Shown: positions 7,305 through 15,222, counted from the first letter of the stretch. The stretch is 22,700 nucleotides of DNA from an uncultured Eubacteriales bacterium (GCA_958352815.1 CATWQA010000035.1:1-22700); one strand, 5' to 3'. Program-made: numbers and translations. The notes: generated by a model not told the origin, from the sequence alone.

Positions 7305-8711
7305 ATGAAGTGGTGTATGAATATCGGCGCTATTGCGGAAGTAACCGGCGGTGAAATGCGCAATGTGAGCGGAGACGAGATTGTTAAAAATGTGGTCAGG
7401 GACGACCGTGAGGTCACCGAGGGCACAGTGTTTGTCGCCTTGAACGGCGAGAATAATAACGGTCACAGGTTCGTGCCCCGGGCTCTGGAAAACGGCGCAG
7501 TGTGCTGCGTTGTGGACAAGAGCGAGGGCGAGTTCCCCGGCATGCCTGTTGTGGCGGTTGAGGATACCTACAAGGCTCTGGGGGATATAGCCGCTTACTA
7601 TCGGGATCAGTTTAACATTCCGGTGGTGGGAATAACGGGCAGCGTGGGCAAGACCTCCACAAAGGGAATGATTGCCTCGGTGCTCAGCCGAGAGTACACA
7701 ACCCTCAAAACCGAGGGGAACTATAACAACGAGATCGGCGTTCCCCTAACTCTTTTCAGGCTCAGCGATGACGACGAGGCGGCGGTAATAGAAATGGGCA
7801 TGAGCGCCTTTGGGGAGATATCGCGCCTGACAAAAATGGTTAAGCCTGATACGGCGGTTATTACCAACATAGGCGTTTCCCATATTGAGCACTTGGGAAG
7901 CCGCGAGGGAATTTGCAAGGCGAAGCTGGAGATTTTGGACGGGCTCTCGGTTGACGGAACGGTTATCCTGAACGGAGACGACGACCTGCTGTGGCAGAAG
8001 AACGGCGAGCTGGAGTATGAAACCCTGTACTTTGGAATTGAGAACAAGGCCTGCGACGTGGTTGCCACAAATATTAAGCTGTACTCCTCGGGCAGCGAGT
8101 TTGACGTGAAGATAGACGGCAAGGAGTACCGATTTGAAACCAACGCTCCGGGTATACACCATATTTATAACGCACTTGCCGCAATTTTAGTGGGGTATAG
8201 ATACAACATCAGAGTGGAGAGCATGATTGAGGGAATACATAATTTTGTTCCCGAGGGTTTAAGACAGGTTAAGACGGAATACAAGAATTTTGTTACCATA
8301 AACGACTGTTATAACGCCTGCCCGGACTCTATGGAGTCGGGAATGGACGTTTTGGTGCTGACAGCGTCCGAAAAAGGGGCGGGAGCCAGAAAGGTTGCCT
8401 GCCTGGCGGATATGCTGGAATTGGGAGACGCCTCTGAGCGGGAGCACTGCAAAGTCGGAAAAATGTGCGCCGAAAAGGGGATTGACTGCCTGATTTGTAT
8501 AGGAAACGAGGCGAAAAACATAGCCAAAGGCGCGGAGGAAGGCGGTCTTGACGGCAGCGATATTTATCTGTTTGACGACAACGCCTCCGCTATAGCCAAG
8601 CTTAGAGGGATAATCAAGCCCGGAGACGTTATATGGATAAAGGGCTCAAGAGGTATGCACCTTGAAAAAATCGCAGCGGCTCTTGACGAAATCGGCAGGG
8701 AGCAGCAGTAG
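7305..8711 (+). CDS. murF: UDP-MurNAc-tripeptide--D-Ala-D-Ala ligase MurF
   Basis: The 468-residue cytoplasmic ATP-dependent ligase completes the UDP-MurNAc-pentapeptide. The ATP loop GITGSVGKTS is at residues 109-118. GNYNNEIGVPLTLF and the E-M-G-M segment follow, and the central NDCYNACPDSM stretch is typical of the family. The start is set by AAGGAGG at 7291-7297, with ATG at 7305. A longer frame opens at 7227 but runs through the hairpins and has no ribosome binding site. The strong site and the 335-nt repeat-filled gap after murE suggest that murF may have its own 5' end or a processed leader. Confidence 0.96.
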   Translation: MKWCMNIGAIAEVTGGEMRNVSGDEIVKNVVRDDREVTEGTVFVALNGENNNGHRFVPRALENGAVCCVVDKSEGEFPGMPVVAVEDTYKALGDIAAYYRDQFNIPVVGITGSVGKTSTKGMIASVLSREYTTLKTEGNYNNEIGVPLTLFRLSDDDEAAVIEMGMSAFGEISRLTKMVKPDTAVITNIGVSHIEHLGSREGICKAKLEILDGLSVDGTVILNGDDDLLWQKNGELEYETLYFGIENKACDVVATNIKLYSSGSEFDVKIDGKEYRFETNAPGIHHIYNALAAILVGYRYNIRVESMIEGIHNFVPEGLRQVKTEYKNFVTINDCYNACPDSMESGMDVLVLTASEKGAGARKVACLADMLELGDASEREHCKVGKMCAEKGIDCLICIGNEAKNIAKGAEEGGLDGSDIYLFDDNASAIAKLRGIIKPGDVIWIKGSRGMHLEKIAAALDEIGREQQ

Positions 8712-8790
8712 CCCGAAGAGGGCGGGCTCTGCCGTTTGGCGGAGAGTTGTTTCGATAAAAAAACAGACGGGATAGATAGGAGAGAATGTT

Positions 8791-9750
8791 ATGTATTTAA
8801 TTGTTGGCGGCGCTATCGCTTTAGTTCTGTCGCTGGTGCTGGGGATGTTTGTAATTCCCGTGCTTAGGCGGCTGAAGTTCGGTCAGGAAATCAGAGAGGA
8901 GGGTCCCGCTTGGCATGCGGCAAAGTCGGGAACCCCCACAATGGGCGGCGTTATATTTATTATTTCAATAGCGGCGGCGCTGATTATAACATTGGCGTGG
9001 AGCCCGGGCAGCCTTATGGATATAGGCTTGATTTTGCTTATGTCTCTGGTGTTCGGAGCAATCGGATTTGTTGACGACTTTATTAAGGTGGTGAAAAAGC
9101 GGAATTTGGGATTGACTGCGGCGCAGAAGTTCGGCATGCAATTTTTGGCGGCTCTTGTCTTTGCAACGGTGGTTGCCCTCTTCGGCAGCGCGGGAACTGT
9201 TATAGAAATCCCCTTTTCCCAAACGGAGGTTGACCTGGGCTGGCTTTATATTCCCTTTGTTATATTCGTAATGCTGGCAACGGTGAACAGCGTGAACCTG
9301 ACCGACGGTTTGGACGGTCTTGCCACAACCGTAACCATGGTGGTGGCTCTGTTCTACCTGCTGGTGTCTTTAAGAGTGGATAACAACGCCGTTGCGTTGT
9401 TTGCGGCGGTGCTTCTGGGAGCTCTGGCAGGCTTCCTGTTTTACAACTGGAAGCCCGCAAAGGTGTTTATGGGCGACACGGGTTCATTGTTCCTGGGCGG
9501 AGCCGTGTGCGGTATGGCGGTTATGCTGAAGCAGCCTATAACTCTGCTGATTGTTGGCTTTGTGTACGTAATGGAAACCCTGTCGGTTATAATGCAGGTA
9601 ACTTCTTATAAGATGACGGGCAAGAGAATTTTCAAAATGTCCCCCATTCATCACCACTTTGAGATGTGCGGCTGGGGCGAGGTTAAAATAGTGTGCGTAT
9701 TTTCTTTGGTTACCCTGATTTTATGCGCGATTATGTACTTTTTCGGATAA
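8791..9750 (+). CDS. mraY: Phospho-MurNAc-pentapeptide transferase MraY
   Basis: The 319-residue polytopic membrane enzyme transfers phospho-MurNAc-pentapeptide to undecaprenyl phosphate, forming lipid I. About ten membrane segments are visible. Conserved family features are TPTMGG (48-53), the VDD pair at D95/D96, NLTDGLDGLA (169-178), GDTGS (228-232) and the SPIHHHFE loop (H287-H289). The start ATG is preceded by AGGAGAG at a normal distance. It lies 79 nt after murF and 32 nt before ftsW, in the usual dcw order. Confidence 0.97.
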   Translation: MYLIVGGAIALVLSLVLGMFVIPVLRRLKFGQEIREEGPAWHAAKSGTPTMGGVIFIISIAAALIITLAWSPGSLMDIGLILLMSLVFGAIGFVDDFIKVVKKRNLGLTAAQKFGMQFLAALVFATVVALFGSAGTVIEIPFSQTEVDLGWLYIPFVIFVMLATVNSVNLTDGLDGLATTVTMVVALFYLLVSLRVDNNAVALFAAVLLGALAGFLFYNWKPAKVFMGDTGSLFLGGAVCGMAVMLKQPITLLIVGFVYVMETLSVIMQVTSYKMTGKRIFKMSPIHHHFEMCGWGEVKIVCVFSLVTLILCAIMYFFG

Positions 9751-9782
9751 ACTATTCGGTTGTGTGAAAGGAGGAGTATCGG

Positions 9783-11057
9783 ATGGCGGACAGAGACAAC
9801 TTAAATCGAAATAAGGGCTACAGCAGAAGAACAACGAGAAACTCCGGCAGAACAGACAGGGATTACGGCTACAGAGGGGTTTCCCCTCAGAGGAGCGAAG
9901 CTGCCGAAGTACAGCCGGCGGGCATTCGGATAAGAGCAAAGAATATTATAAGAGTGGGCGGAACAAAGATTAGGCGGGGAGCTCTTGACTATCAGTTCCT
10001 GCTCATAACTATTATACTTATTGCTTTCGGTATGATAATGCTGTACAGCGCCAGCAGCTCCAGAGCTTATGCAGCCCGGGACGGCGACAGCCTCTACTTT
10101 GTAAAGAGACAGCTGGCGGGATTTATGGTGGGCATTGCGGCAATGGTGGGCTGCATGGCGGTTGACTATCACATTATAGCCAAGATGTCCAAGATCATAT
10201 ACGTGGGCGGCGTGATTTTGCTTATATTGGTGCTTGTTCCCGGAGTGGGCACAACATCTAACGGAGCCACCCGGTGGCTGTTCGGCTTCCAGCCCTCGGA
10301 GCTGGTTAAGGTGGCAATGGTGCTGTCCGTTGCCGCGTATCTTGATAAGTATAACGACAAACTGGGCAACTTCTTCACGGGCTTTCTCCCGTGCTTGGGC
10401 TTGCTGGCGGTTGTGGGAGTTCTGCTCATGATGGAGCCCCACTTCAGCGCAACAATTCTTATCGCTCTGACAACATTTCTTATGATGTACGCCGCCGGTG
10501 CAAAGATAAAGCACTTTTTGATTTTGGGTATCCCTGTTTTGGTGGGAGGCGTGGCGCTGGTTCTGACCTCTGAGTACAGAATGGCAAGACTGCTGTCATT
10601 CGGAAATCCCTTTGCCGATAAGCAGGGAGCAGGCTGGCAGATTGTTCAGTCTCTGTACGCCATAGGCTCCGGCGGAGTTTTCGGCGTGGGCTTCGGTCAG
10701 AGCAGGCAGAAGTACATGTCCCTCCCCGAGCCTCATAACGACTTTATCTTTTCCGTCCTTGCGGAGGAGCTGGGGTGGATAGGCGCTATAATCGTTATAG
10801 TTTTGTTTATATTGTTGATTGTGAGAGGTCTGAAAATCGCTCAAAAGGCTCCCGACCTGCTGGGCAGGCTTATTGTGGTGGGCTGTATAGGGCTTATAGG
10901 ATTTCAGGCTCTCGTTAATATAGCCGTTGTAACCGCGTCTATGCCGGTTACGGGTATGCCCCTGCCGTTTTTCAGTTACGGCGGAACGGCGCTTGCGATA
11001 ACCATGGGAGAAATAGGACTTGTGCTTAACGTCTCCCGGCAAGAGAGGGTGCTGTAG
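9783..11057 (+). CDS. SEDS peptidoglycan polymerase, FtsW/SpoVE type
   Basis: The 424-residue SEDS-family glycosyltransferase polymerises lipid II at the septum or spore cortex with its cognate PBP. About ten membrane segments start near residue 75. Family motifs are NGATRWLFGFQPSELVK, PEPHNDFIFSVLAEELG and the C-terminal GMPLPFFSYGGTA. AAAGGAGGAG 6 bases before the ATG supports the long start, which gives an unusual Arg/Tyr/Asn-rich cytoplasmic tail of about 70 residues. FtsW and SpoVE cannot be told apart here. The dcw location and the SpoVD-like PBP make either a division or a sporulation role possible. Confidence 0.93.
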   Translation: MADRDNLNRNKGYSRRTTRNSGRTDRDYGYRGVSPQRSEAAEVQPAGIRIRAKNIIRVGGTKIRRGALDYQFLLITIILIAFGMIMLYSASSSRAYAARDGDSLYFVKRQLAGFMVGIAAMVGCMAVDYHIIAKMSKIIYVGGVILLILVLVPGVGTTSNGATRWLFGFQPSELVKVAMVLSVAAYLDKYNDKLGNFFTGFLPCLGLLAVVGVLLMMEPHFSATILIALTTFLMMYAAGAKIKHFLILGIPVLVGGVALVLTSEYRMARLLSFGNPFADKQGAGWQIVQSLYAIGSGGVFGVGFGQSRQKYMSLPEPHNDFIFSVLAEELGWIGAIIVIVLFILLIVRGLKIAQKAPDLLGRLIVVGCIGLIGFQALVNIAVVTASMPVTGMPLPFFSYGGTALAITMGEIGLVLNVSRQERVL

Positions 11058-11060
11058 TTA

Positions 11061-12176
11061 ATGAGAATTTTATTTGCCGGCGGCGGAACGGCAGGGCATA
11101 TTAACCCTGCCGTTGCCATCGCCAATTATATTTCCGAGAGAGAAGATTTGGAGGCGGCCTTTGTGGGCACAAAGGAGGGGCTTGAAGCAGAGCTTATCCC
11201 CCGTTTGGGGCACGAGCTGTACATTATAAAAATTCACGGTTTTGAGAGAAGCCTTAATCTGCAAAACTTTAAGAACATCTTTGAGCTTCCCAAAAGCATT
11301 ATAGATTCGAAAAAGATAATCAAGTCCTTTAAGCCGGACATTGTTATAGGCACCGGGGGCTACGTGGCAGGTCCCGTGCTGTACGCATCGGCAAAGGCGG
11401 GGATTCCCACGCTGATTCACGAGTCCAATGCATACCCCGGGGTGACAACACGGCTGCTGTCTAAGTACGTGGACACGGTGGCTCTGGGGTCAAAGGCGGC
11501 AGAGCGGTATATAACCTCCGCCAAGAATATGATATATACGGGCAACCCCGTCCGTCCTACAATCCTGTCAACGGGAGCCTTTGAAGCAAGGCGAACCCTG
11601 AATTTGGACGAGAGACCTTTCATAGTGTTCTTCGGGGGCAGCCTGGGAGCCAGAGACTTTAACAAGACTGTTGTGGACTGGATTTCGGCTCAGACGCAGT
11701 CGGAGCGGTACCAAATCATGATGGGAACGGGAAAGTTCCACCAGTATGACGCGGTTATGGAAAGATTTAAGGAAAAGGGCGTTGACATCAGCAAATATAA
11801 GAGCGTTACGGTCAGCGAATACATATACAATATGGATGTGGTTATGGCGGCGGCGGACTTGGTGGTGTGCCGCGCCGGAGCAAGCACCCTCAGCGAGCTT
11901 ACGGCTCTGGGCAAGCCCTCAATTTTGGTGCCCTCCCCCTATGTGACGGCAAACCACCAGGAGCACAACGCGAGAGCGGTGGAGGAGCAGGGCGGCGCAA
12001 GAGTTATTCTTGAAAGCGAGTTTAACAAGGACGTTCTGGACAAGACCGTCAATGACCTGGTCAGGGACAAGGCAAAGCTGGCTGAAATGAGACGTGCCGC
12101 AAAGGCAATGGGAACAACAAAGGCAACCGAGGATATATACGCCGAGGCAAAACGACTGATAACCTCCGGCAGGTAG
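11061..12176 (+). CDS. murG: UDP-GlcNAc:lipid I N-acetylglucosaminyltransferase MurG
   Basis: The 371-residue peripheral membrane GT28 enzyme adds GlcNAc to lipid I, making lipid II. The N-terminal glycine-rich loop GGGTAGHINP is at about residues 7-16, GTGGYVAGPV near 97 and HESNAYPG near 120. The C-terminal UDP-GlcNAc site holds GGSLGARDFN near 192, CRAGASTLSEL near 272 and the NHQEHNA motif near 299. The start lies 3 nt after the ftsW stop with only a weak GAGAGGGTG site upstream, so translational coupling to ftsW is likely. Confidence 0.96.
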   Translation: MRILFAGGGTAGHINPAVAIANYISEREDLEAAFVGTKEGLEAELIPRLGHELYIIKIHGFERSLNLQNFKNIFELPKSIIDSKKIIKSFKPDIVIGTGGYVAGPVLYASAKAGIPTLIHESNAYPGVTTRLLSKYVDTVALGSKAAERYITSAKNMIYTGNPVRPTILSTGAFEARRTLNLDERPFIVFFGGSLGARDFNKTVVDWISAQTQSERYQIMMGTGKFHQYDAVMERFKEKGVDISKYKSVTVSEYIYNMDVVMAAADLVVCRAGASTLSELTALGKPSILVPSPYVTANHQEHNARAVEEQGGARVILESEFNKDVLDKTVNDLVRDKAKLAEMRRAAKAMGTTKATEDIYAEAKRLITSGR

Positions 12177-12183
12177 TGTCAAT

Positions 12184-12237
12184 CCATTTAAGGACGCATA
12201 TTATATTTTGTAGGATAATATGCGGTTTGTTAAATGG
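12184..12237 (+). promoter_or_regulatory. Nested hairpin between murG and murA overlapping the murA ribosome binding site
   Basis: The inner stem pairs CGCATATTAT (12195-12204) with ATAATATGCG (12215-12224) around a 10-base loop. The outer stem pairs CCATTTAA (12184-12191) with TTAAATGG (12230-12237). The last two bases of the outer stem are the first two of the murA Shine-Dalgarno GGAGGAGA (12236-12243). It could lower murA translation or mark an RNA processing site. The tail GTTTGTT is too poor in T for a confident terminator. Confidence 0.6.
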
Positions 12238-12248
12238 AGGAGATACAT

Positions 12249-13520
12249 ATGCGGGATAGTTATATATCCGTCAACGGAAGAAGAAAGCTGAGGGGCGGAA
12301 CCCGTGTTCAGGGGTCGAAAAATGCAGCCCTGCCCTGCCTGACGGCGTGCCTGCTCTGTGACAAGGGCGAGTGCTGCCTGAGAAATTGTCCCTGTCTGAC
12401 AGATGTTGAGAACACAGTGGAGATTTTGGAGGGTCTGGGCTGCAGATGTATATGCGGCGAGGACTGCGGAACAGTAAGAGTGCGGGGTGAGACCGCCTAC
12501 GGCACTCATATAGACGGCGAGCGCATGAACCGAATGCGTTCATCGATTTTGTTTATGGGCGCAATGCTTTCCCGAATGGGGGAGGCAAGCATAGGCTACC
12601 CGGGAGGCTGCGAGCTGGGGGCAAGGCCTATTGACCTGCACCTGAACGCCTTTCGCAAGTTAGGGGTACATATTGAGGAGGACGGAGGCGCAATACACTG
12701 CCGCGTTAAGTCTCATTTAAAGGGCGGAAACGTGTCTCTGCTCTGCCCCAGCGTGGGAGCGACGGAGAATATTATGCTGCTCATGGCAAGGTCGAAGGGA
12801 GAAACGGTCATCAGGAATGCGGCAAGAGAGCCGGAGATTGTTGACCTGCAAAACCTGCTTAACGCCATGGGCGCAAGAATACGGGGTGCGGGCAGCGATG
12901 TTATTGTAATAAACGGAGTTGACGCCCTGCGAGGAGCGGATTACACCGTTATGCCCGACAGGATTGTGGCAGCAACCTACATGGCGGCGGTTGCCGGCTG
13001 CGGCGGGGAGATTGAGCTTGAAAACGTGAACCCGGAGCACCTTTCAATATGCATATGGGTTTTAAGAGAGATGGGAGCCGCCGTCAAGTGCGAGGAGGGC
13101 AGAGCTGTTGTCTCTATGGACGGCCGCCCGAGAAGCGTTAAGACAATAAAAACCCTGTACTACCCGGGCTTTCCCACAGACGCTCAGCCTATGTTTATGT
13201 CAGCCTTGTCTGTGGCAAGGGGAACCACCGTGTTTGTAGAGTCGATTTTTGAAAATCGGTTCAGACATGCGGCGGAGCTGGTAAAAATGGGGGCGGATAT
13301 AAACGTGAATATGTGCCAGGCAACGGTTCGGGGCAGAGAGAGCCTCAGGGGCGCAGAGGTGAAGGCCTTTGATTTAAGAGGCGGAGCCGCAATGGCGGTG
13401 GGCGGAGCAATTGCCGAGGGAACCACCGTAATCCGCGGGATTTCACATATAAACAGGGGTTATGAAGACATAGTCCGCGACCTTAAAAATCTGGGGGCGG
13501 ACATAAGGCTTGTGGTTTAG
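12249..13520 (+). CDS. murA: UDP-N-acetylglucosamine 1-carboxyvinyltransferase MurA
   Basis: The 423-residue enzyme transfers enolpyruvate from PEP to UDP-GlcNAc, the first committed step of peptidoglycan synthesis. K24-N25 in QGSKNAALP and the catalytic cysteine C121 in YPGGCELGARPIDLH are present. The cysteine is the residue alkylated by fosfomycin in this family. The start ATG at 12249 is set by GGAGGAGA at 12236. A frame opening at 12234 begins within the outer hairpin arm. Residues 30-73 hold eleven cysteines, far more than usual for MurA, and the catalytic cysteine lies outside this cluster. Firmicutes often have two MurA paralogues, and which one this is cannot be decided here. Confidence 0.94.
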   Translation: MRDSYISVNGRRKLRGGTRVQGSKNAALPCLTACLLCDKGECCLRNCPCLTDVENTVEILEGLGCRCICGEDCGTVRVRGETAYGTHIDGERMNRMRSSILFMGAMLSRMGEASIGYPGGCELGARPIDLHLNAFRKLGVHIEEDGGAIHCRVKSHLKGGNVSLLCPSVGATENIMLLMARSKGETVIRNAAREPEIVDLQNLLNAMGARIRGAGSDVIVINGVDALRGADYTVMPDRIVAATYMAAVAGCGGEIELENVNPEHLSICIWVLREMGAAVKCEEGRAVVSMDGRPRSVKTIKTLYYPGFPTDAQPMFMSALSVARGTTVFVESIFENRFRHAAELVKMGADINVNMCQATVRGRESLRGAEVKAFDLRGGAAMAVGGAIAEGTTVIRGISHINRGYEDIVRDLKNLGADIRLVV

Positions 13521-13560
13521 CCCCGTTATTCACCAATTCCAAAATGAAAGGCGAATATCT

Positions 13561-14886
13561 ATGCAAAAGAGAACAAGACAGCAGGACAGAGAAAACAGAA
13601 GAAGGAGAGCGGCAAAGCGGCGTGCGGCGGCGTTGTTTTTCGGGGCTATCGCCGGGGCGGTGGTCTTGGTTGCCGTGTGCATTTGCCTGCTGGCTCCTGC
13701 CTTTGATATAGATAACATTGTGTGCGTCGGCAATAAAAAGATCAGCTCTGAGTCGATTGTCAGTGCGGCGGGTATAGAAAAGGGAAATAATATATTCCTG
13801 ACTCATTTCTCCAAAAACAAGAAAAACGTAGAGGCTCTGGAATATATTGAGGACTGCACCATAAAACGGGTGCTGCCCGACACGGTTAAAATAATCGTCA
13901 CCGAGCGGCAGCCCGGGGCGTACTTCTCTGTAGGCGATACGCTGGTGGTAACAGATTTAAGCGGAACCGTTGTGGAAACGGTAAACAGCTCTGATACCTC
14001 CGAGATTGTGGCTATGAAGATTTCAGCAGAGGAGGAGCAGGAGGAGAATCCGGAGGAAACCCCTGTCCCCGAAGAGGAGGACGACAGCTTAAAAGACGGC
14101 ACAATCTGGGGCTATGACGATGACGGCGACCCGATTTACCGCATAAACGGCGGTCACTACGAGTTTGATGAGGACGGAAATCGGTATTTCGTAAACGATA
14201 CTCCTACAAGCACTCCCGAGCCCACAGAGGCTCCCGAGGAGGCTGAGGGTACGAGCTACGGCGAGCTGACGAGAACCTCCGGGGGAACAATTGTGTACGA
14301 CGCGCCTGTGGTGTACGGCGTAGGCGTTACCAAGCAGAACCCGGGGCGCGCCCTTGAAAGCGATGATGAGCAGAAGCTGCAATCGGTTATCGAGGCATTG
14401 AACGCTCTCAGCAAGGCGGGACTGCTGGAGCGAACCACTAAGTTTGACGCGGAAAACCCAAACGACATAAAGTTTTATATTGAGGATAGGCTTGAAGTCA
14501 GGTTCGGAACCTTTTTCGACTTTGAGTATAAGGCGAAGTTCGTTGCCTCTGTTATAGACAACAGTCTTTCCTCATTCGAGACGGGAATTTTGGACTTCCG
14601 CGACTCCAAGCTGTACGTCCGCTCCGAGGATACGGCGGCGGCAATGTATGAGCTGACAGAGCCCTCACCGGGCAAGAGTTCAACCCCTGAGCCCGGCAGC
14701 ACTGAAAATCCCGACGATGAGGAGGACGCAACAGCAACTCCCAAACCCACGGCTTCAAGCACTGACGAGCCCGATGAGGATAGAGCGACTGCAACCCCTA
14801 AGCCCACATCAAGCGCAGATGAGAGAGAAGAGGAGGAGGGCGGCCGCCATACCCCCACCCCCAAAGTGGGCAGAGAGACGGAATAG
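13561..14886 (+). CDS. ftsQ: FtsQ/DivIB-type cell division protein with acidic insertion and Pro/Thr tail
   Basis: The 441-residue bitopic protein has a very basic cytoplasmic tail (1-22), a membrane segment at about 23-46, a POTRA domain (about 47-115) with the ERQPGAY junction, and the start of the beta domain with VTDLSGTVVE near 130-139. FtsQ/DivIB scaffolds FtsL and the septal synthase. Two things are odd. An acidic insertion (about 155-245), containing two D-x-D-G-x-x-x-Y/F style segments and a TSTPEPTEAPEE stretch, interrupts the beta domain. A C-terminal tail of about 75 residues holds ATATPKPT repeats. Typical DivIB is about 260 residues. The ATG at 13561 has AAAGGCGAA about 5 bases upstream. 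Frames opening earlier overlap murA. Confidence 0.85.
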   Translation: MQKRTRQQDRENRRRRAAKRRAAALFFGAIAGAVVLVAVCICLLAPAFDIDNIVCVGNKKISSESIVSAAGIEKGNNIFLTHFSKNKKNVEALEYIEDCTIKRVLPDTVKIIVTERQPGAYFSVGDTLVVTDLSGTVVETVNSSDTSEIVAMKISAEEEQEENPEETPVPEEEDDSLKDGTIWGYDDDGDPIYRINGGHYEFDEDGNRYFVNDTPTSTPEPTEAPEEAEGTSYGELTRTSGGTIVYDAPVVYGVGVTKQNPGRALESDDEQKLQSVIEALNALSKAGLLERTTKFDAENPNDIKFYIEDRLEVRFGTFFDFEYKAKFVASVIDNSLSSFETGILDFRDSKLYVRSEDTAAAMYELTEPSPGKSSTPEPGSTENPDDEEDATATPKPTASSTDEPDEDRATATPKPTSSADEREEEEGGRHTPTPKVGRETE

Positions 14887-14906
14887 TGTAGAGTGTAGAA
14901 TGTAGA
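14886..14906 (+). repeat. Heptamer array, left boundary of the accessory island
   Basis: Three 7-bp units, GTGTAGA, GTGTAGA and ATGTAGA, begin on the last base of the ftsQ stop codon. Five inverted units of the same heptamer lie at 16681-16715 on the far side of the island, next to the stop codon of the convergent gene. Confidence 0.85.
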
Positions 14907-14932
14907 GGCGTCGTCGCGGGCGTAAGTGTGGG

Positions 14933-14949
14933 CATGAGATAATCTCATG
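14933..14949. repeat. Short palindrome downstream of ftsQ
   Basis: CATGAGAT and ATCTCATG flank a single A. It could be a small operator or the remains of a terminator hairpin for the dcw transcript. No T-run follows, so a terminator call is not supported. Confidence 0.4.
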
Positions 14950-14986
14950 TGTCTGAATAAGCAATTTAAATAAATTGAAATAACAG

Positions 14987-15015
14987 TTGACTTTATAGAA
15001 AATTAAGTGTATAAT
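14987..15015 (+). promoter_or_regulatory. Consensus promoter of the antisense RNA
   Basis: TTGACT (14987-14992) and TATAAT (15010-15015) are separated by exactly 17 bp. A start near 15022 would begin the small RNA at AGATAAAAGG or a few bases earlier. Confidence 0.8.
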
Positions 15016-15053
15016 AAAAGCAGATAAAAGGTGAACCGAATTAACGGTTAGCC
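14987..15053 (+). repeat. Left arm of imperfect inverted repeat (promoter plus RNA leader)
   Basis: Read inward from both ends, this arm and the complement of 15222-15291 share TTGAC-(a/t)-TTAT, GTGTATAAT, AAAGCAGATA, AAAGG and ACGGTTAGCC in the same order. Each arm thus holds a promoter and the first 30-35 nt of the transcript it drives. A 10-bp AT-rich direct repeat TTAAATAAAT flanks the pair (14966-14975 and 15293-15302). Confidence 0.7.
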
Positions 15054-15116
15054 AAAGACTTAATTGTTATATAAATATAACCGCGATCTTTGACGAAGGC
15101 GCGGTTATATTGCTTT
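15022..15116 (+). ncRNA. Putative type I antitoxin RNA (about 95 nt)
   Basis: A predicted RNA runs from the promoter at 14987-15015 to the terminator ending at the TTTT of 15113-15116. It has no meaningful ORF. It forms a 5' hairpin (AACCG/CGGTT) and ends in the 12-bp terminator stem. It is fully complementary to the last few codons, stop codon and terminator of the convergent toxin message. The terminator loop contains UUGA, a YUNR-type motif of the sort used for loop-loop contact in antisense RNAs. The layout is that of RNA II in the Fst/par family. The function is inferred. Confidence 0.6.
15074..15111. terminator. Bidirectional terminator shared by toxin and antisense RNA
   Basis: A perfect 12-bp stem pairs AATATAACCGCG (15074-15085) with CGCGGTTATATT (15100-15111) around a 14-base loop. 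On the plus strand GCTTTT follows. On the minus strand the tail is TATATAAC, weaker but AT-rich. The toxin stop codon (15105-15107) lies within the stem. Confidence 0.8.
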
Positions 15117-15179
15117 TATGGAAACTATCATATAAATAAGTATGATAGATACAACAAATTTAATTATTGTTTTCCACAT
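15105..15179 (-). CDS. Putative type I toxin, 24-residue hydrophobic peptide
   Basis: The ORF reads MWKTIIKFVVSI followed by ILIYMIVSIKAI: 24 residues, a short basic N-terminus and then a single continuous hydrophobic helix. This is the shape of membrane-acting type I toxins such as Fst, Ldr or Ibs. AAAGGGGGTG lies 6 bases before the ATG and differs from the ideal AAAGGAGGTG at one base. A perfectly spaced consensus promoter lies at 15263-15291. The stop codon is inside the shared terminator and a convergent small RNA covers the 3' end. I recognise no sequence family. The call rests on architecture, and toxicity is inferred. Confidence 0.7.
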   Translation of the reverse strand: MWKTIIKFVVSIILIYMIVSIKAI

Positions 15180-15185
15180 AAGCGA

Positions 15186-15222
15186 CACCCCCTTTCTGCT
15201 ACGAGCCGTAGCACAGGAGATG
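15186..15222 (-). promoter_or_regulatory. Leader fold that can mask the toxin Shine-Dalgarno sequence
   Basis: In the minus-strand message CAUCUCCU (15222-15215) can pair over all eight bases, two of them G-U, with the Shine-Dalgarno AGGGGGUG (15193-15186). Between them is a perfect 7-bp hairpin, UGCUACG/CGUAGCA with loop GCU (15197-15213). The stacked fold would hide the ribosome binding site, as in many type I toxin messages that are translated only after refolding or processing. Confidence 0.6.
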
